From the NCBI RefSeq assembly GCF_009905375.1, contig NC_133655.1, positions 34,480,398 through 34,544,397 on the forward strand: DNA of 64,000 nucleotides, in the 5' to 3' direction. The translations under genes and the position numbers were made by a program. Shown in pieces: positions 37,158 to 48,600 of this stretch. Each line of letters begins with the position of its first letter. Position 1 is the first letter of the stretch. Source of the stretch: Apium graveolens (Eukaryota > Streptophyta > Magnoliopsida > Apiales > Apiaceae). The notes under the pieces were generated by a model. The model had not been told where the DNA came from and did not search any database. It was given only the letters and a program-made list of their open reading frames with translations.

Positions 37158-39761
37158 CTAATTAGCGGGAGATTCACCCTCGTCGGGTGGAGGATCAGGT
37201 GGCCAATCAACCTCGCCACCAGTGTCTCGAACAACAGTACCGAAAGCATGTGTCAAATCTGCAGCAAAATGATGGTGAATATCGTGCATGGCCTTCATAC
37301 GCCTAGTTACTCGCCTGTACTGCTCATCACCAACACCAGTCCTATCAATTATCTGCTGCACATGAGAAGAACCCTCTATATGCACTGGAGGATCCGTTCG
37401 GCTACCCTCTACATCATCAAAGATATATCCCAACCCCTTGTCAGGGGGTGCACCTAAGAATGAATAACTCAAGTGATTTGGCAGTGGGTTGAGCTCAAGT
37501 GTAGGAGCATCTTCAATAGACGACTCGAGACGATCCTGAGAAATTTTCAGCTCTGCTAACCCAAGAGAATCGAATGGCACATCCAACTTCCTCTTCCACA
37601 GAGGTGCATTCAAAACCTGAATTTGCTCTACTTTAAAGCACTCCTCTTTAGCTGTGGGTAATTTTATTTCCTTGAACACATTGAAAGTGACCTTCTGATC
37701 ATGAACCTTCATCGTAAGCTCTCCTTTTTGCACATCGATCATAGTTCGGCCTGTAGCCAAAAATGGTCTTCCCAAGATAATGGGAATCTTCTTATCTTCC
37801 TCGAAATCAAGAATTACAAAGTCAGCAGGGAAGAAGAGTTTATCCACCTTGACCAAGACATCCTCCACTATACCTCGTGGATAAGCGATGGAACGGTCAG
37901 CTAGTTGCAATGACATGTATGTTGGTTTCGGCTCAGGCAGACCAAGTTTCTTGAAGATAGATAAGGGCATCAGATTGATGCTAGCTCCTAAATCACATAA
38001 ACACTTGTCGAACGACAAGTTTCCGATGGTGCAAGGAATAGTGAAGCTTCCAGGATCTTTAAGCTTCGGAGGCAACTTCTTTTGCAGCACAGCACTGCAT
38101 TCCTCCGTTAGAGCAACGGTCTCTAAGTCATCGAGCTTCACTTTCCGAGAGAGAATACCTTTCATAAACCTCGCATAGCTAGGCATCTGTTCAAGAGCTT
38201 CAGCGAAAGGTATGTTGATATGAAGTTTCTTGAACACCTCCAGAAACTTCTCAAACTGCTTATCCAGCTTTTTCTTCTGCAGCCTTTTAGGAAAAGGAGG
38301 TGGAGGATAGATCTGCTTCTCCCCTATATTACCCTCAGGAGGAGTGTGTTCCACAGTAGTCTTCCTTGGTTCCACCTCTACTCCCTTCTGCACATCTTCT
38401 TCAGCCATAACTGCATTTTCTGAATCTTGAGATTTTTCAGGCTCTTCGTCTTGCTGAATTTGGGGGCTTGCGACCTTTCCAGACCTTAAGGTGATGGCGT
38501 TCACATGTTCTTCAACTTCCCTCTTTCCTGGATTGGCTTCTGTATCACTAGGAAGCGTTCCTGGTGGTCGATTCAACAAGGCATTAGCAATTTGCCCTAT
38601 TTGGTTCTCCAGATTCTGGATAGAAACAGCCTGGCTTTGGCATATAAGAGCCTGGTTTTTGCACATAAGCCTCAACTCCTCCAATTCAGATTTTTTATTC
38701 GAAGATAGACCTGCATCATTAGTTTGTTGTTGAAGTTGGAGTTGTTGCTGAAAACCAAGAGAGTTGAACAGCTTATTTCCAAACGGCTGGAATGGCTGTT
38801 GCATCACATTCTGATTGTTGCTCCCGCTGAAGTTAGGATGATTCCAGTTGTCAGGATGATAAGTGTCTGGAACTGGTTGTTGCGATCTCTGAAAGTTGCT
38901 CACAAACTGAGCTGAGTCGCTAGATATAGCGCATTGTTCTGTCGCATGCGGACCTGCACACAGCTCACAAACACTAATTATCTGCTTAACACCATAGTTA
39001 GCCAGAGAATCGATCTTCATAGACAACACCTTTAGTTGAGCAGTGATAGCCGTAGCTGTATCCACTTCAAGAACTCCTGCTACCTTGCCCTGTGGATATC
39101 TCTGGGTTGGATACTGATATTCATTAGCAGCCATCAGTTCAATTAGATCATAAGCTTCCTTATAGCTCTTTGCCCATAATGCTCCGCCTGATGCTGCATC
39201 GAGCATGGGTCTGGACTGTGCTCCCAACCCATTGTAAAAATAAGTGATGATCATCCAATCAGGAATTCCATGATGAGGACACTTCCTAAGCATCTCCTTG
39301 TAGCGCTCCCAAGCTTCACTTAGCGATTCTCCCGTTTGCTGCGCAAATTGAGTAATAGCATTCCTGAGTGCAGCTGTCTTCGCCATAGGGAAGAATTTAG
39401 TAAGAAACGTCTGAGCAAGATCTTCCCAAGTAGTAATCGAACCAGCTGGTAGAGAGTGTAACCAGCTCTTAGCCTTGTCCTTCAGAGAGAATGGGAACAG
39501 TCTCAGCTTCACAGCATCTTCAGAAACACCGTTGAACTTGAAGGTGTCGCATATTGTAATGAAATCCCTAATGTGTGTATTGGGATCTTCCGTTGGAGAA
39601 CCCCCAAACTGGACTGAAGTCTGTACCCATTGAATTATGCCAGGCTTGATCTCAAAGGTATTAGTTGTGATAGCTGGCCGGACAATGCTAGATTGAATGT
39701 CATTGATCTTGGGTTGAGAAAAATCCATCAAGGCTTTCGTTCGTGCTGCTGGATCTCCCAT
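37158..39761 (-). CDS. Gag-protease protein, Athila-like, 867 aa, intact
   Basis: I chose the ATG at 39761, which gives MGDPAARTK; the open frame reaches 39869 but the upstream part looks like leader. Gag core at roughly residues 45-185 (NTFEIKPGIIQWVQ, FGGSPTEDPNTHIRDF, FPFSLKDKAKSWLHSLP, TFLTKFFP). A zinc-knuckle-like CELCAGPHATEQC near residue 270 has C-x2-C-x3-H-x4-C spacing. A Gln-rich segment follows, then an acidic linker, then aspartic protease with active site CDLGAS around residue 600 and the ILGRPFLATG motif. The frame ends at 37158 without RT. Gag would form particles and the protease would mature them. An intact 2.6-kb frame among ruined neighbours fits its young LTRs. Confidence 0.88.
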   Translation of the reverse strand: MGDPAARTKALMDFSQPKINDIQSSIVRPAITTNTFEIKPGIIQWVQTSVQFGGSPTEDPNTHIRDFITICDTFKFNGVSEDAVKLRLFPFSLKDKAKSWLHSLPAGSITTWEDLAQTFLTKFFPMAKTAALRNAITQFAQQTGESLSEAWERYKEMLRKCPHHGIPDWMIITYFYNGLGAQSRPMLDAASGGALWAKSYKEAYDLIELMAANEYQYPTQRYPQGKVAGVLEVDTATAITAQLKVLSMKIDSLANYGVKQIISVCELCAGPHATEQCAISSDSAQFVSNFQRSQQPVPDTYHPDNWNHPNFSGSNNQNVMQQPFQPFGNKLFNSLGFQQQLQLQQQTNDAGLSSNKKSELEELRLMCKNQALICQSQAVSIQNLENQIGQIANALLNRPPGTLPSDTEANPGKREVEEHVNAITLRSGKVASPQIQQDEEPEKSQDSENAVMAEEDVQKGVEVEPRKTTVEHTPPEGNIGEKQIYPPPPFPKRLQKKKLDKQFEKFLEVFKKLHINIPFAEALEQMPSYARFMKGILSRKVKLDDLETVALTEECSAVLQKKLPPKLKDPGSFTIPCTIGNLSFDKCLCDLGASINLMPLSIFKKLGLPEPKPTYMSLQLADRSIAYPRGIVEDVLVKVDKLFFPADFVILDFEEDKKIPIILGRPFLATGRTMIDVQKGELTMKVHDQKVTFNVFKEIKLPTAKEECFKVEQIQVLNAPLWKRKLDVPFDSLGLAELKISQDRLESSIEDAPTLELNPLPNHLSYSFLGAPPDKGLGYIFDDVEGSRTDPPVHIEGSSHVQQIIDRTGVGDEQYRRVTRRMKAMHDIHHHFAADLTHAFGTVVRDTGGEVDWPPDPPPDEGESPAN

Positions 39762-39873
39762 TGTAATGAGTACCTGAAACACAAACAAATAAACCGTGAA
39801 AGTAAAAGAATTCGAGTCAGTGAACTTTAACGACCACTGATGACAAGCACATAAACTAAAAATTAACACCGAG

Positions 39874-39891
39874 TCCCCGGCAGCGGCGCCA
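39874..39891 (-). other. Primer-binding site of gag-protease element
   Basis: Minus-strand TGGCGCCGCTGCCGGGGA, six bases inside the 5' LTR end. Diagnostic of Athila/Tat-type elements. Confidence 0.85.
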
Positions 39892-39897
39892 AAAACT

Positions 39898-41365
39898 TGT
39901 TAGGGCGAAAACACGCGCTAATATTCACGCAAGTATACACGTTCGCAAGTAGTATAAGATATAAATCAGATTCGTTCCCACAGAGACTGGTTTAGGTTAA
40001 GTTCAATTTATGCACCTATGCAACAATGTATGGTTATCGCTCAATTCTAAGACAAATAACAAATTGGGTTTTTATTAAACTAAGAAATTATACTAAATAA
40101 CATTAACTAAGAGAATTGAAGTTGAATTACTATATATGACAAACATGGGATCCTAACTTCATTACTACTTCATTCAATAGCCTTTTCATTCTTAACCTTA
40201 ACATGTGATGGTGATGACACTAATCAGATAACACGAAACTGATAAATGCCAACTTTCATTGCACGAGTACCATTCTACCAGACATCCACAAAAGAGATAG
40301 AAGCTGAATAGGCACCAATTATATTGAGACCCTATATGTCTATAGAATTTGACAACATAACGGTTTAAGCACAAGTTATCTATCTTGAGTTCATAGGGCA
40401 AGTTAAACGGTTAGAGTTACCTACGAATCATGCATACACGTACATGAACCTATGCTAGCATGGCAAGTTCTAAACCTCTATATTCACTGTCACTTCAATA
40501 GAGATTAACACGCTATCTTATATGTTAGCTACGCACATAAGATGAATAAGCACAACCAATACTAGGATATCAATCAATCACCACACACCAAGATATCGAA
40601 ACAATTAATTATTGAAATCCATAAGTAAATCCGCTAGAATCCCATGACAACGATTAGCCCATAATCGAACTCATCGTCACCATGGGTTCCAATGAAAGCA
40701 TGGTATAAACAAGGTCTTAATAAACTAAATAATAATCAAAGTACGAATAAACGAGATCTAGGTTCAACAAGAATGAAAACGAGCATCCAAAGTTACAACT
40801 AATTCAAAGAATCACAAGTTGAAAACAAGATCTTCTTTTTCGGAGTTATTCTGTGCTTCTAGGTCTTCTCCTTGGTATCCCAATCTTCCCTTCTTGCGCA
40901 AAACACAATCTTCTTCTTCTTAAAATCCCCCTGTGAAAATGTCTCAAATCTACTTATATAATAGTCCCATAAAACTCAGATTACATAGAAGTTGGAAGCC
41001 AAACAGAAGTAGAAGTCTAAAATAATTCAGCAAAATTCCCGACCCTGCGCGGCCGCTCAGCATAGCTGCGCGGGCGCGCAGGTTGCTGCGCGGCCGCTCA
41101 GCATAGCTGCGCGGGCGCGCAGGCCTCCACTGGAAAAAATCCAAGTTTGCTCCGTTTCTTTGCCGTAATCTGCCCGTTCCTTTCCTCTCGCAATGGTGAA
41201 CACATGCCAAGGCTTATTCTTGATGATTCCTCCCCCGAAATGCAACTAATACCCTGAAATACATGAACACTAGAAAAACGCATCAAATACACAAAATACT
41301 TGATTTCAAGACACCAATTTAAGCCATTTTAAGACGTTCTAAGTGGTATAAAATGCCACTTATCA
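39898..41365 (-). repeat. 5' LTR (1468 bp) of gag-protease element
   Basis: Same length and ends as 34493-35960. The GC-rich 41-bp repeats are at 41046-41124. The target-side word GCGAC follows at 41366-41370. Confidence 0.92.
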
Positions 41366-42148
41366 GCGACGGCCACGTGTGGCGCCGTGTTTCTGCTGCT
41401 GTCTCGCCGGTTGTTGGTTTGGGTTGGTTCTGTTACAGTTGGGCCTGTAATTTGGGCTTGGCTGTTGGGTTTGTGTTGGGCCTTGTTCATGCAGTTGGAC
41501 GTGGTTATAACAGTTTTTAATTTAAATCCATTTTTCTTTTCTGCAGGGAATTATTGACTAAAATCTGTGATATTAAATTATTATTTCAGTGAGTAATAAT
41601 TTTAATCGGTGAAATTTATTCGGACACCCGTATATTTTCGGGCACCAATGAATTTTGCCGCCGCGCGCGATGAATTATTTTACGAGCGCACGGTGGATGG
41701 TGATGACTCTGTTCTGAGTCCTAAATATTTTAAAATATAAAACACCTTGTATAATTATTTTCGAGACTAAAAATTTAGTTGTGTGATGATTCGAATTGGT
41801 TTTGTTGGGAATTAGCGTCGATTGATGTTTCGACGGGTAGGCCTATAAACAGAGGGGTCGCTGTCCAAATTTTTCTTAAAATTACCTTAAATTACGAATC
41901 GAGTGTATATATCTCGTTTAATACAAATTGACCCTTAATTGTTATGTGCACTTTTATTGCGTAGATATTATTATTATTAATATGCATACGAGTCGGGAAA
42001 TATATCGTTGGGTAATTAGTTAGTGAGGAAAAGTCAAGCATAATCGGTCGTTTAACCTAGGTTGTTTCGATTTCGTAGGTTCGAGTCGAAGGACCCAGTA
42101 GTGGAAGTCAATTAGAGTCAAGCCAGTGTTAGTACAAAGCTTCACAAG

Positions 42149-42967
42149 GCAAGTACCCCTGATCTAATCTTTTACAGTTCAGTATATATGAATAGTTGTT
42201 GATTTAAATTATGTACTGGATCATAACGGTTTAAGTTACGTATTCCCCGTATTTAAATATGTTTTATTAACTGATGTTTTGGGGAAAAAGTAACTTCTGA
42301 AAATGCCTATCTCTAGATTGTGATTAAATTAAAAAGGGATTTTTAGAATGTGTGCTGTAATCATTTAAAAAGAGATAGGTGTAAATGATTTTGCAAACTG
42401 GAAAAAAATGAATGAATCAGATATTGGATGGTCAGTGGCGTAAGAGGCCCATTATTAAGTAACGGCCCAGAAAGTGGTTGCGTAAGAGGCTTAGTCGGAT
42501 GCGCGCACTGGTAGGCCGCTTTGTCCAGCATGACAGAGACCTAGCTAGTCTCTGAGTTCCAGAACAAATTTGTGGTGGGATAGACTGATTAACTATCCCT
42601 AGAATTCATCCACATTTATATCTGACTTTGGTTTAGTGGTTCCCGTAACGGAACAAATAGTTTATGGTCCCGGTAACGGGACAAATGATTTATGGGTCCA
42701 GCAATGGACAGTGGTTTTGGAAAGGAAATCACATGCTAAAATTGAACTCTGGTATTTTGACACAGCACACTACAGATGATATTATTTTGCAGAGCATGCT
42801 AGTTTTGATATCCAGTTTATACCTGCTTTACGGATTTTTCGTAAACTAGTTTGATATCTATTCCTATACTGTTTTTATACATCCTGTTTACTGGTTATTC
42901 ATATAGAGGTACTGTTGAGCAATGGATTGCTCTCCCTTGCAGCTTGTTTTGTATTTATTTATTGTAG
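42149..42967 (+). other. Candidate GC-AG intron inside Tekay LTR (first copy)
   Basis: The strong GC-type donor CACAAG/GCAAGTACC at 42148/42149 and the T-rich tract ending TTATTGTAG/ATG at 42967/42968 delimit 819 bp. The second LTR repeats it at 50987-51806 (820 bp) with TTACAG at the acceptor. The exon after the acceptor opens ATG with a 26-codon frame (42968-43048). Confidence 0.3.
42639..42709 (+). other. Three tandem stem-loops in Tekay LTR (first copy)
   Basis: GTTCC-CGTAAC-GGAAC (42639-42654), GTCCCG-GTAA-CGGGAC (42667-42682), GTCCA-GCAA-TGGAC (42696-42709). The last two loops are GNRA tetraloops. Spacers are the related words AAATAGTTTATG and AAATGATTTATG. Confidence 0.65.
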
Positions 42968-43252
42968 ATGTCTAGAAGACCAGGTCAACATAGAGTGTCA
43001 GCTCCCTCCGGTCCTGGCTCCTCTGAGGTAGTTTGTATCAGACCCTGAGGTCTGATGAGTTGCTGTAATAAGTGAGGATGTCTGAATTTGAATAAATTAG
43101 TGTTGCTTTGTAACCTAAATAATACATGAACCTGCATCGGCTCGTAGTTTGGGGTCGTGTGTTATAATAAAGTTTGTTTAGTAAGTTATGTTGTAGTTTA
43201 TCATCTTTTTGGTGACGTCAGCCCCTGACCCCGGGGTTGAGGCCGTCACAGT

Positions 43253-43267
43253 TGGTATCAGAGCCAC
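43253..43267 (+). other. Primer-binding site of Tekay-type element
   Basis: TGGTATCAGAGCCAC two bases after the LTR end GTCACA; initiator-Met tRNA type. Confidence 0.85.
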
Positions 43268-43469
43268 AGGTTCAAGTCCCTAATTTAGGTTAAGAGTTAA
43301 GTCAGTAAGGTGTAGGAAGTATGTCCTATAGTGTGAGTCAGCAACTCATGTCGAGGAGCAACCTTAAGTGTCAGTCGAGGGTTCCGACGGCGTTACCCTG
43401 GCATCTATTAATATTTTAATAGACTTGCCTTAACCTTGTTATGTCTTCCTTGTATATTGATATGGTTGA

Positions 43470-44039
43470 CAGTGGCCCATAGTGATCTCCAGTTCTCCTT
43501 CTCGGGGGAATCCGTCAGATTTAGATGATTCAGACTCTGAGCGGACTTTGGATGTTGTAGCTGAGGAGACTCCCATGCCTCCTCCACGCGTTCCTCCAGT
43601 TGCACCAGGAGGTGTGTTAGGACCTAGTGCTCGTCCTCGCTGGGTACAAAGGTCAGTGTTGGCTGTTAGGGATTTCCTTCCAGGATGTGATCCCAGTTCC
43701 TCCACCTCGAGACCACCCGTTCCTCCATCTGTTCTTTCAGGTGCATCCTCCCCGATCCCTTACCATGTTCACCGAGTGGTGAACCAGTCTTTGATCAGAG
43801 AGCAGAGCCCAGGGTTAGCAGCTCAGCTTGACCAGATTCCGGTCGGGCCTTTCTAGGGCATCCCTGCCCCTTCACCAGATGTACAAGAGAGAGTGCGATC
43901 CTTGACTCAGGCTGCTGTAGAGAGAGCCCAGACCATTGATCGTTTCATTAGCTCTGATTTTAGAGCTGTTCAGTACCAGGATCTCGTGAACTGGTTGGTA
44001 TTTGAGTTAGGATCCATTGGTGGTAATGGCAGTGGCTAG
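43470..44039 (+). pseudogene. Extra ORF in the 5' leader, upstream of gag
   Basis: A frame of 190 codons between primer site and gag, with one TAG at 43854-43856 and ending TAG at 44037. No ATG remains at the start; an out-of-frame ATG lies at 43463, suggesting a lost base. The product is Ser/Pro/Asp-rich (DLDDSDSERTLD, PPPRVPPVAPGG) and ends with a helical segment (VERAQTIDRF, YQDLVNWLVFELGS). I do not recognise it. It could be a gag-like accessory or a spurious frame. Confidence 0.4.
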
Positions 44040-44470
44040 ATCAGAGTTGCTACAGTGAGATGCAGAGCTCGGAGTTAGTTATAGGAGTTCTGTGGATGCT
44101 TTTCCTATGTAAGTTTATTATGTACTGTAACTTGTATTAGGCGGGGCTACTATGACAGCCAATTTTGTTGTGTACTTAGTATATTATGAGTGTTGTACTG
44201 TAGTTGTTAGATGGATTTGTACTGTTGTTGTACTATTATTTTTATGACATTACTGTTGTTGGTTTTATTTTATTGCACTTTTGTTATTGTTGTTACTGTT
44301 ATTGATGTATTTGTTGCTGGATTTGTTGAATTTAGTTATGCATCATGGGTGGACCCCAAATAAACAAGGAAGGGAATATTTAATTATGACCGCATTCTCC
44401 TGATGTATAAAGCTGTTGCTACCCGGGGGCACAATTTTCATATAAAACCTTTTTGTCGTGTTTTCGGAGA
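44040..44470 (+). other. Leader segment before gag, no ORF
   Basis: T- and GT-rich DNA (many TTGTTG words), with nothing recognisable apart from a CGGGGGCACAA word shortly before the gag ATG. Confidence 0.5.
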
Positions 44471-45633
44471 ATGCCTCCCAAGAAAAATTTCCCGTCCAAT
44501 TCCTCCAGTATGAACTCTGAAGGGGGCCCAGTCATGGATGGATTACTAGATTTGCTGCGCCAACAGTCTAATCAGATGGCTCAGCAGCAAGAATAATTCC
44601 AGCAGCAGCAACAACAATTCCTGCAATAGCAGCAACAACAGCAACAATTTATACAACAACAACACCAGCAAATCCAACAACAACTGCAGCTCCAATAATA
44701 ACCCCGACCAAGAGAGTTGAACCAGACTGTTAGCTTCTAGTCTTTCCAGTCAGTTAAACCCCCAGAGTTTAAGGGCGAGGTAGATCTGTTTGCTGCTAGA
44801 ATTTGGCTTAGAAAAATGGAGGAAGCCTTCACCCTTATTCAGGTCAGTGGTGATTCTAAGTCAGATTATGCCAATTACTTTCTTAAAGGTGAAGCAAGTT
44901 TTGGTGGGAATCTGCGCGTGCCTTAGAAGGAGAAGGCCCTATTCCTTGGGCCAGATTTACGGAGTTGTTTCTAGAAAAGTATTTTCCAGATTGTTTACAG
45001 AGTCAGTTGGAAGTAGAGTTTTTGGAATTGAAGCAAGGAGAAAAGAGTGTGGCTGAGTATGAGGCCAAGTTTACGGAGTTGGCCCGACTAGCCCCTGGAT
45101 ATGTGAACACTGGGATTCAGAAAGCTAGGAGATTTCAACAAGGACTAAAGCTGGAAGTTCGTAGTGGAGTGGTGGCCCTACAGCTTAAGACGTATACCTC
45201 TGTAGTTCAAGCTGCCCTGGTGATTGAGAGTGATCAGAAGTTGGCCTCCAAGGAAAAGAGTGATCGGAAGAGAAAGTTTGAAGATGGTATAGGTAATGCA
45301 GACCAGGAGGAGTCTAGTCAGAAGTTCCCAAGGAAGTTTGGCCGGAATAGGAATAAGAGATTTAGAAGGCAAGGCATGGCTCAGACGAATTCCGGTGTCA
45401 CCTCAGTTGCCTCTGCCCCAGTCCAGTCAACCAGGCCAGTTGTGGATTGTAAGTTATGTGGTACAAAGCATAATGGTCAGTGCGGAAGGATGTCCAGTGT
45501 TTTAAATACGATAAAAAGGGTCATTTATATGTCAGAGTGTAATACAGGAAACATCGGAGTCACCTGCTTTAAGTGTGGTAAGGTTGGGCACATCTCCAGA
45601 AAATGCAAGACGGCTACTCAAGGCAGTGTATGA
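44471..45633 (+). pseudogene. Tekay-type gag, broken
   Basis: ATG at 44471. A Gln-rich tract (44580-44700) contains several TAA/TAG codons where Gln would fit. The capsid-like domain follows (PPEFKGEVD, FLEKYFPDCLQ, EYEAKFTELAR). A single base is missing near 44900. After a basic segment (RKRKFED, RNRNKRFRR) comes a zinc knuckle CFKCGKVGHISRKC (C-x2-C-x4-H-x4-C) near 45570-45610. The frame ends at 45633. Confidence 0.85.
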
Positions 45634-45687
45634 GGGAATGAATCTCAAGGACCAGCAACTAGCACAGTAAGAGCTAGAACCTTTAAA

Positions 45688-48600
45688 ATGACCAAGAGAT
45701 CTAATGCTCAAGATTCAGATGTGGTTGCAGGTACTCTTTTTCTAAATTCTGTGCCTGTTAAAGTTTTATTTGATTCGGGAGTGTCTAAGTCTTTCATATC
45801 TAAAGAATGTGTAAGTAAAATGGATTTGATGTTGAAGGATCTAAATGAGCCCTTGTCTATAGAGGTAGCTAATCAGGATAAAGTTTCAGTAAACCAGTTT
45901 TATCCTAGATGTCAAATAGAAATTTGTGGGTATTTCTTTTCTGTGGATTTAATACCCTTTCAGTTATGAGAGTTTGATGTAATTCTAGGAATGGATTGGT
46001 TGTCTCAGTATAAGGCAAATATTGATTGTAAGAAAAGAAAGTTTTGTTATATTCAGAAGATAATAAAATGATAGTTTATCAAGGACAGAAGCAGGACAAG
46101 AAATTTCTTTCTATATTGGAAGCAAAGAGGTTATTGAGACAAGGATGTGAAGCGTATTTAGCCCATGTTGTGGACACTGAGAAGAAGGTACCCGAATTGG
46201 AGGAAATTCCAGTAGTTAGTGAATTTTTAGATGTTTTTCCAGACGAGTTACCAGGATTACCACCAGATTGGGAGATTGAGTTTTATATTGATTTAATTCC
46301 GGGAGCAGAACCAGTTTCAAAGGCACCTTACCGTATGGCCCCAGTAGAAATGAAAGAGCTAGCTAAACAACTTCAGGAACTTTTGGATAAAGGGGTAATT
46401 AGACCAAGTGTATCCCCGTGGGGCGCACCAGTGTTGTTTGTGAAAAAGAAGGACGGAAGCACGAGATTGTGTATTGACAATCGAGAATTGAATAAGTTAA
46501 CCATCAAGAATAAGTATCCTCTACCCAGGATTGATGATTTTTTGATCAATTAAAGGGAGCATGTTGTTTTTCCAAGATCGACTTAAGATCGGGCTATCAT
46601 CAGTTGAAGATTAAGCCTGAAGATATACCAAAGACTGCCTTTCAAACCATGTATGGCCATTACGAGTTTCTGGTGATGTCATTCGAATTGACTAATGCGC
46701 CAACAACTTTTATGGATTTAATGAAACGGGTGTATAAGGAGTATCTGGATAAGTTTGTTATTGTATTTATTGATGACATCTTCATCTACTCAAAGACCAA
46801 AGACGACCATGCCAAACATCTAAGGATGGCATTACAAAGGTTGGGAGAAAAACAATTATACGCTAAGTTCTCAAAATATGAATTTTAGTTGGAGGAAGTC
46901 CAGTTTTTAGATCATATAGTTGGTAAGGATGGTATTAAGGTAGACCCTGCGAAGATTGAAGCGGTATCCAAATGGGAGCAACCGAAGACCCCGATAGAAA
47001 TTAGAAGCTTTCTTAGATTAACAGGCTATTACCGAAGATTTGTGAATGACTTTGCCAAGATTGCAACCCCGTTGACCAAGCTGACCCGGAAGAATGAGAG
47101 ATTTGTTTGGACGGAGAAATGTGAAGAAAGCTTCCAAGAGCTAAAGAAAAGACTAGTGACAGCACTAGTGTTAGCATTACCATATGAAATAGGGAATTTC
47201 GTAATTTACAGTGATGCTTCTCTCAAAGGATTAGGCTGTGTGTTAATGCAACATGATAAGGTTATTGCGTATGCATCTAGGCAGTTAAAGCCTCATGAGC
47301 AGAAATATCCAGTTCATGATCTTGAGTTGGCAGCTATAGTGTTTGCTTTGAAGTTATGGCGTCATTACTTGTACGGAGAGAAATGTGATATCTATACGGA
47401 TCATAAAAGCTTAAAGTATATATTCACCCAAAAGGATTTAAACATGAGATAAAGGAGATGGTTAGAATTGATTAAGGACTATGACTGTTCGATTAATTAT
47501 CACCCAGGTAAGGCCAATGTGGTGGCTGATGCCTTAAGTAGAAAAGAGAAATTAAATATGGCCCGTATCGCGGATGAATTAGCCCGAGATTTAGAAAAGA
47601 TGGAAATTTAAGTTCGAGTATCAAGTGAAGGTCAGGAGCAACTATACGAGATTACTTTCCAGCCAGCGTTAATGGAAAAGATTAAAAGGTGTCAAGAAGG
47701 AATTATGGAACAAGAATTGGAAGATCTGACAGGAGAAGAATTATGTACTCAAAAGGATAACCACGGTTTATTTGGGTTTTCCTCTCGCATTTGGATTCCT
47801 AATGTAGCAGAACTGAAGAATGAAATATTGCATGAAGATTCACCCTGGTAGCACGAAGATGTACCAAGATTTAAAGAAGCACTTCTGGTGGCCAGGAATG
47901 AAAAAGGAGACTGCGGATTGGGTTAGTAAGTATCACGTGTGTCAGATGGTAAAAGCCGAGCATCAAAGGCCCAGTGGATTGTTGCAGCCTCTGGAGATTC
48001 TATAATGGAAATGGGAAGAGATTGCAATGGATTTCGTGGTGGGTTTGCCGAAGACAAGATCGAATCACGATGCCATTTGGGTGATCATTGATAGATTGAC
48101 CAAATCAGCGCATTTCAATTCCGATTAATGAAAGGTATTCTCTGGAAAAGCTAGTTAAAATATATTTAGATGAGATAGTTACCAAGCATGGGTTACCTGT
48201 GTCTATAGTATCGGATCGAGATCCAAGATTTAACTCGAGGTTTTGGACAAAATTTCAAGAGTGTTTAGGAACTAAGTTAAATATGAGCACTGTTTATCAT
48301 CCTCAAACTGATGGCCAAAGTGAGAGAACGATTCAGACGATCGAAGATATGTTAAGAGTATGTGCTTTGGATTTCAAGGGAAATTGGGATGATCATTTAC
48401 CGATAATAGAATTTTCTTATAATAACAGCTACCATGCCAGCATTGGAATGCCACCCTACGAAGCCTTATATGGACGAAAGTGTAGATCACCTCTATATTG
48501 GGATGAGGTAGGAGAAAAGAAGGTGTTAGGACCTGAATTAGTACAGCAGATGAAAGAAGCAGTGGTGTTAATTCGAAAAAGATTGAAAGCCGCTCAGGAT

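Larger units (their letters stand above)
34493..41365 (-). mobile_element. Non-autonomous gag-protease LTR element (TR-GAG-like, Athila-related)
   Basis: 6873 bp with two 1468-bp LTRs differing at about 16 positions by eye. The primer site TGGCGCCGCTGCCGGGGA is typical of Athila/Tat-type gypsy elements. The interior encodes only gag and an aspartic protease domain. RT, RNase H and integrase are absent, and the remaining 1.2 kb is non-coding. It therefore depends on enzymes from another element, as described for TR-GAG elements. Inserted into a Tekay LTR with a probable 5-bp duplication (GTGAC/GCGAC). Confidence 0.88.
33411..43250 (+). repeat. 5' (shared) LTR of the Tekay-type element, split by insertion at 34493-41365
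   Basis: The two halves, 33411-34492 and 41366-43250, together match the 2981-bp LTR at 49109-52089. It starts TATAACGAC rather than TG and ends GCCGTCACA. The 5-bp words GTGAC and GCGAC at the break look like the target duplication of the insert with one mutation. Confidence 0.85.

Noticed and set aside
44580..44700. CAG/CAA tract as a host microsatellite
   Set aside because: It is in frame with the gag N-terminus and is the Gln-rich segment of Tekay gag.
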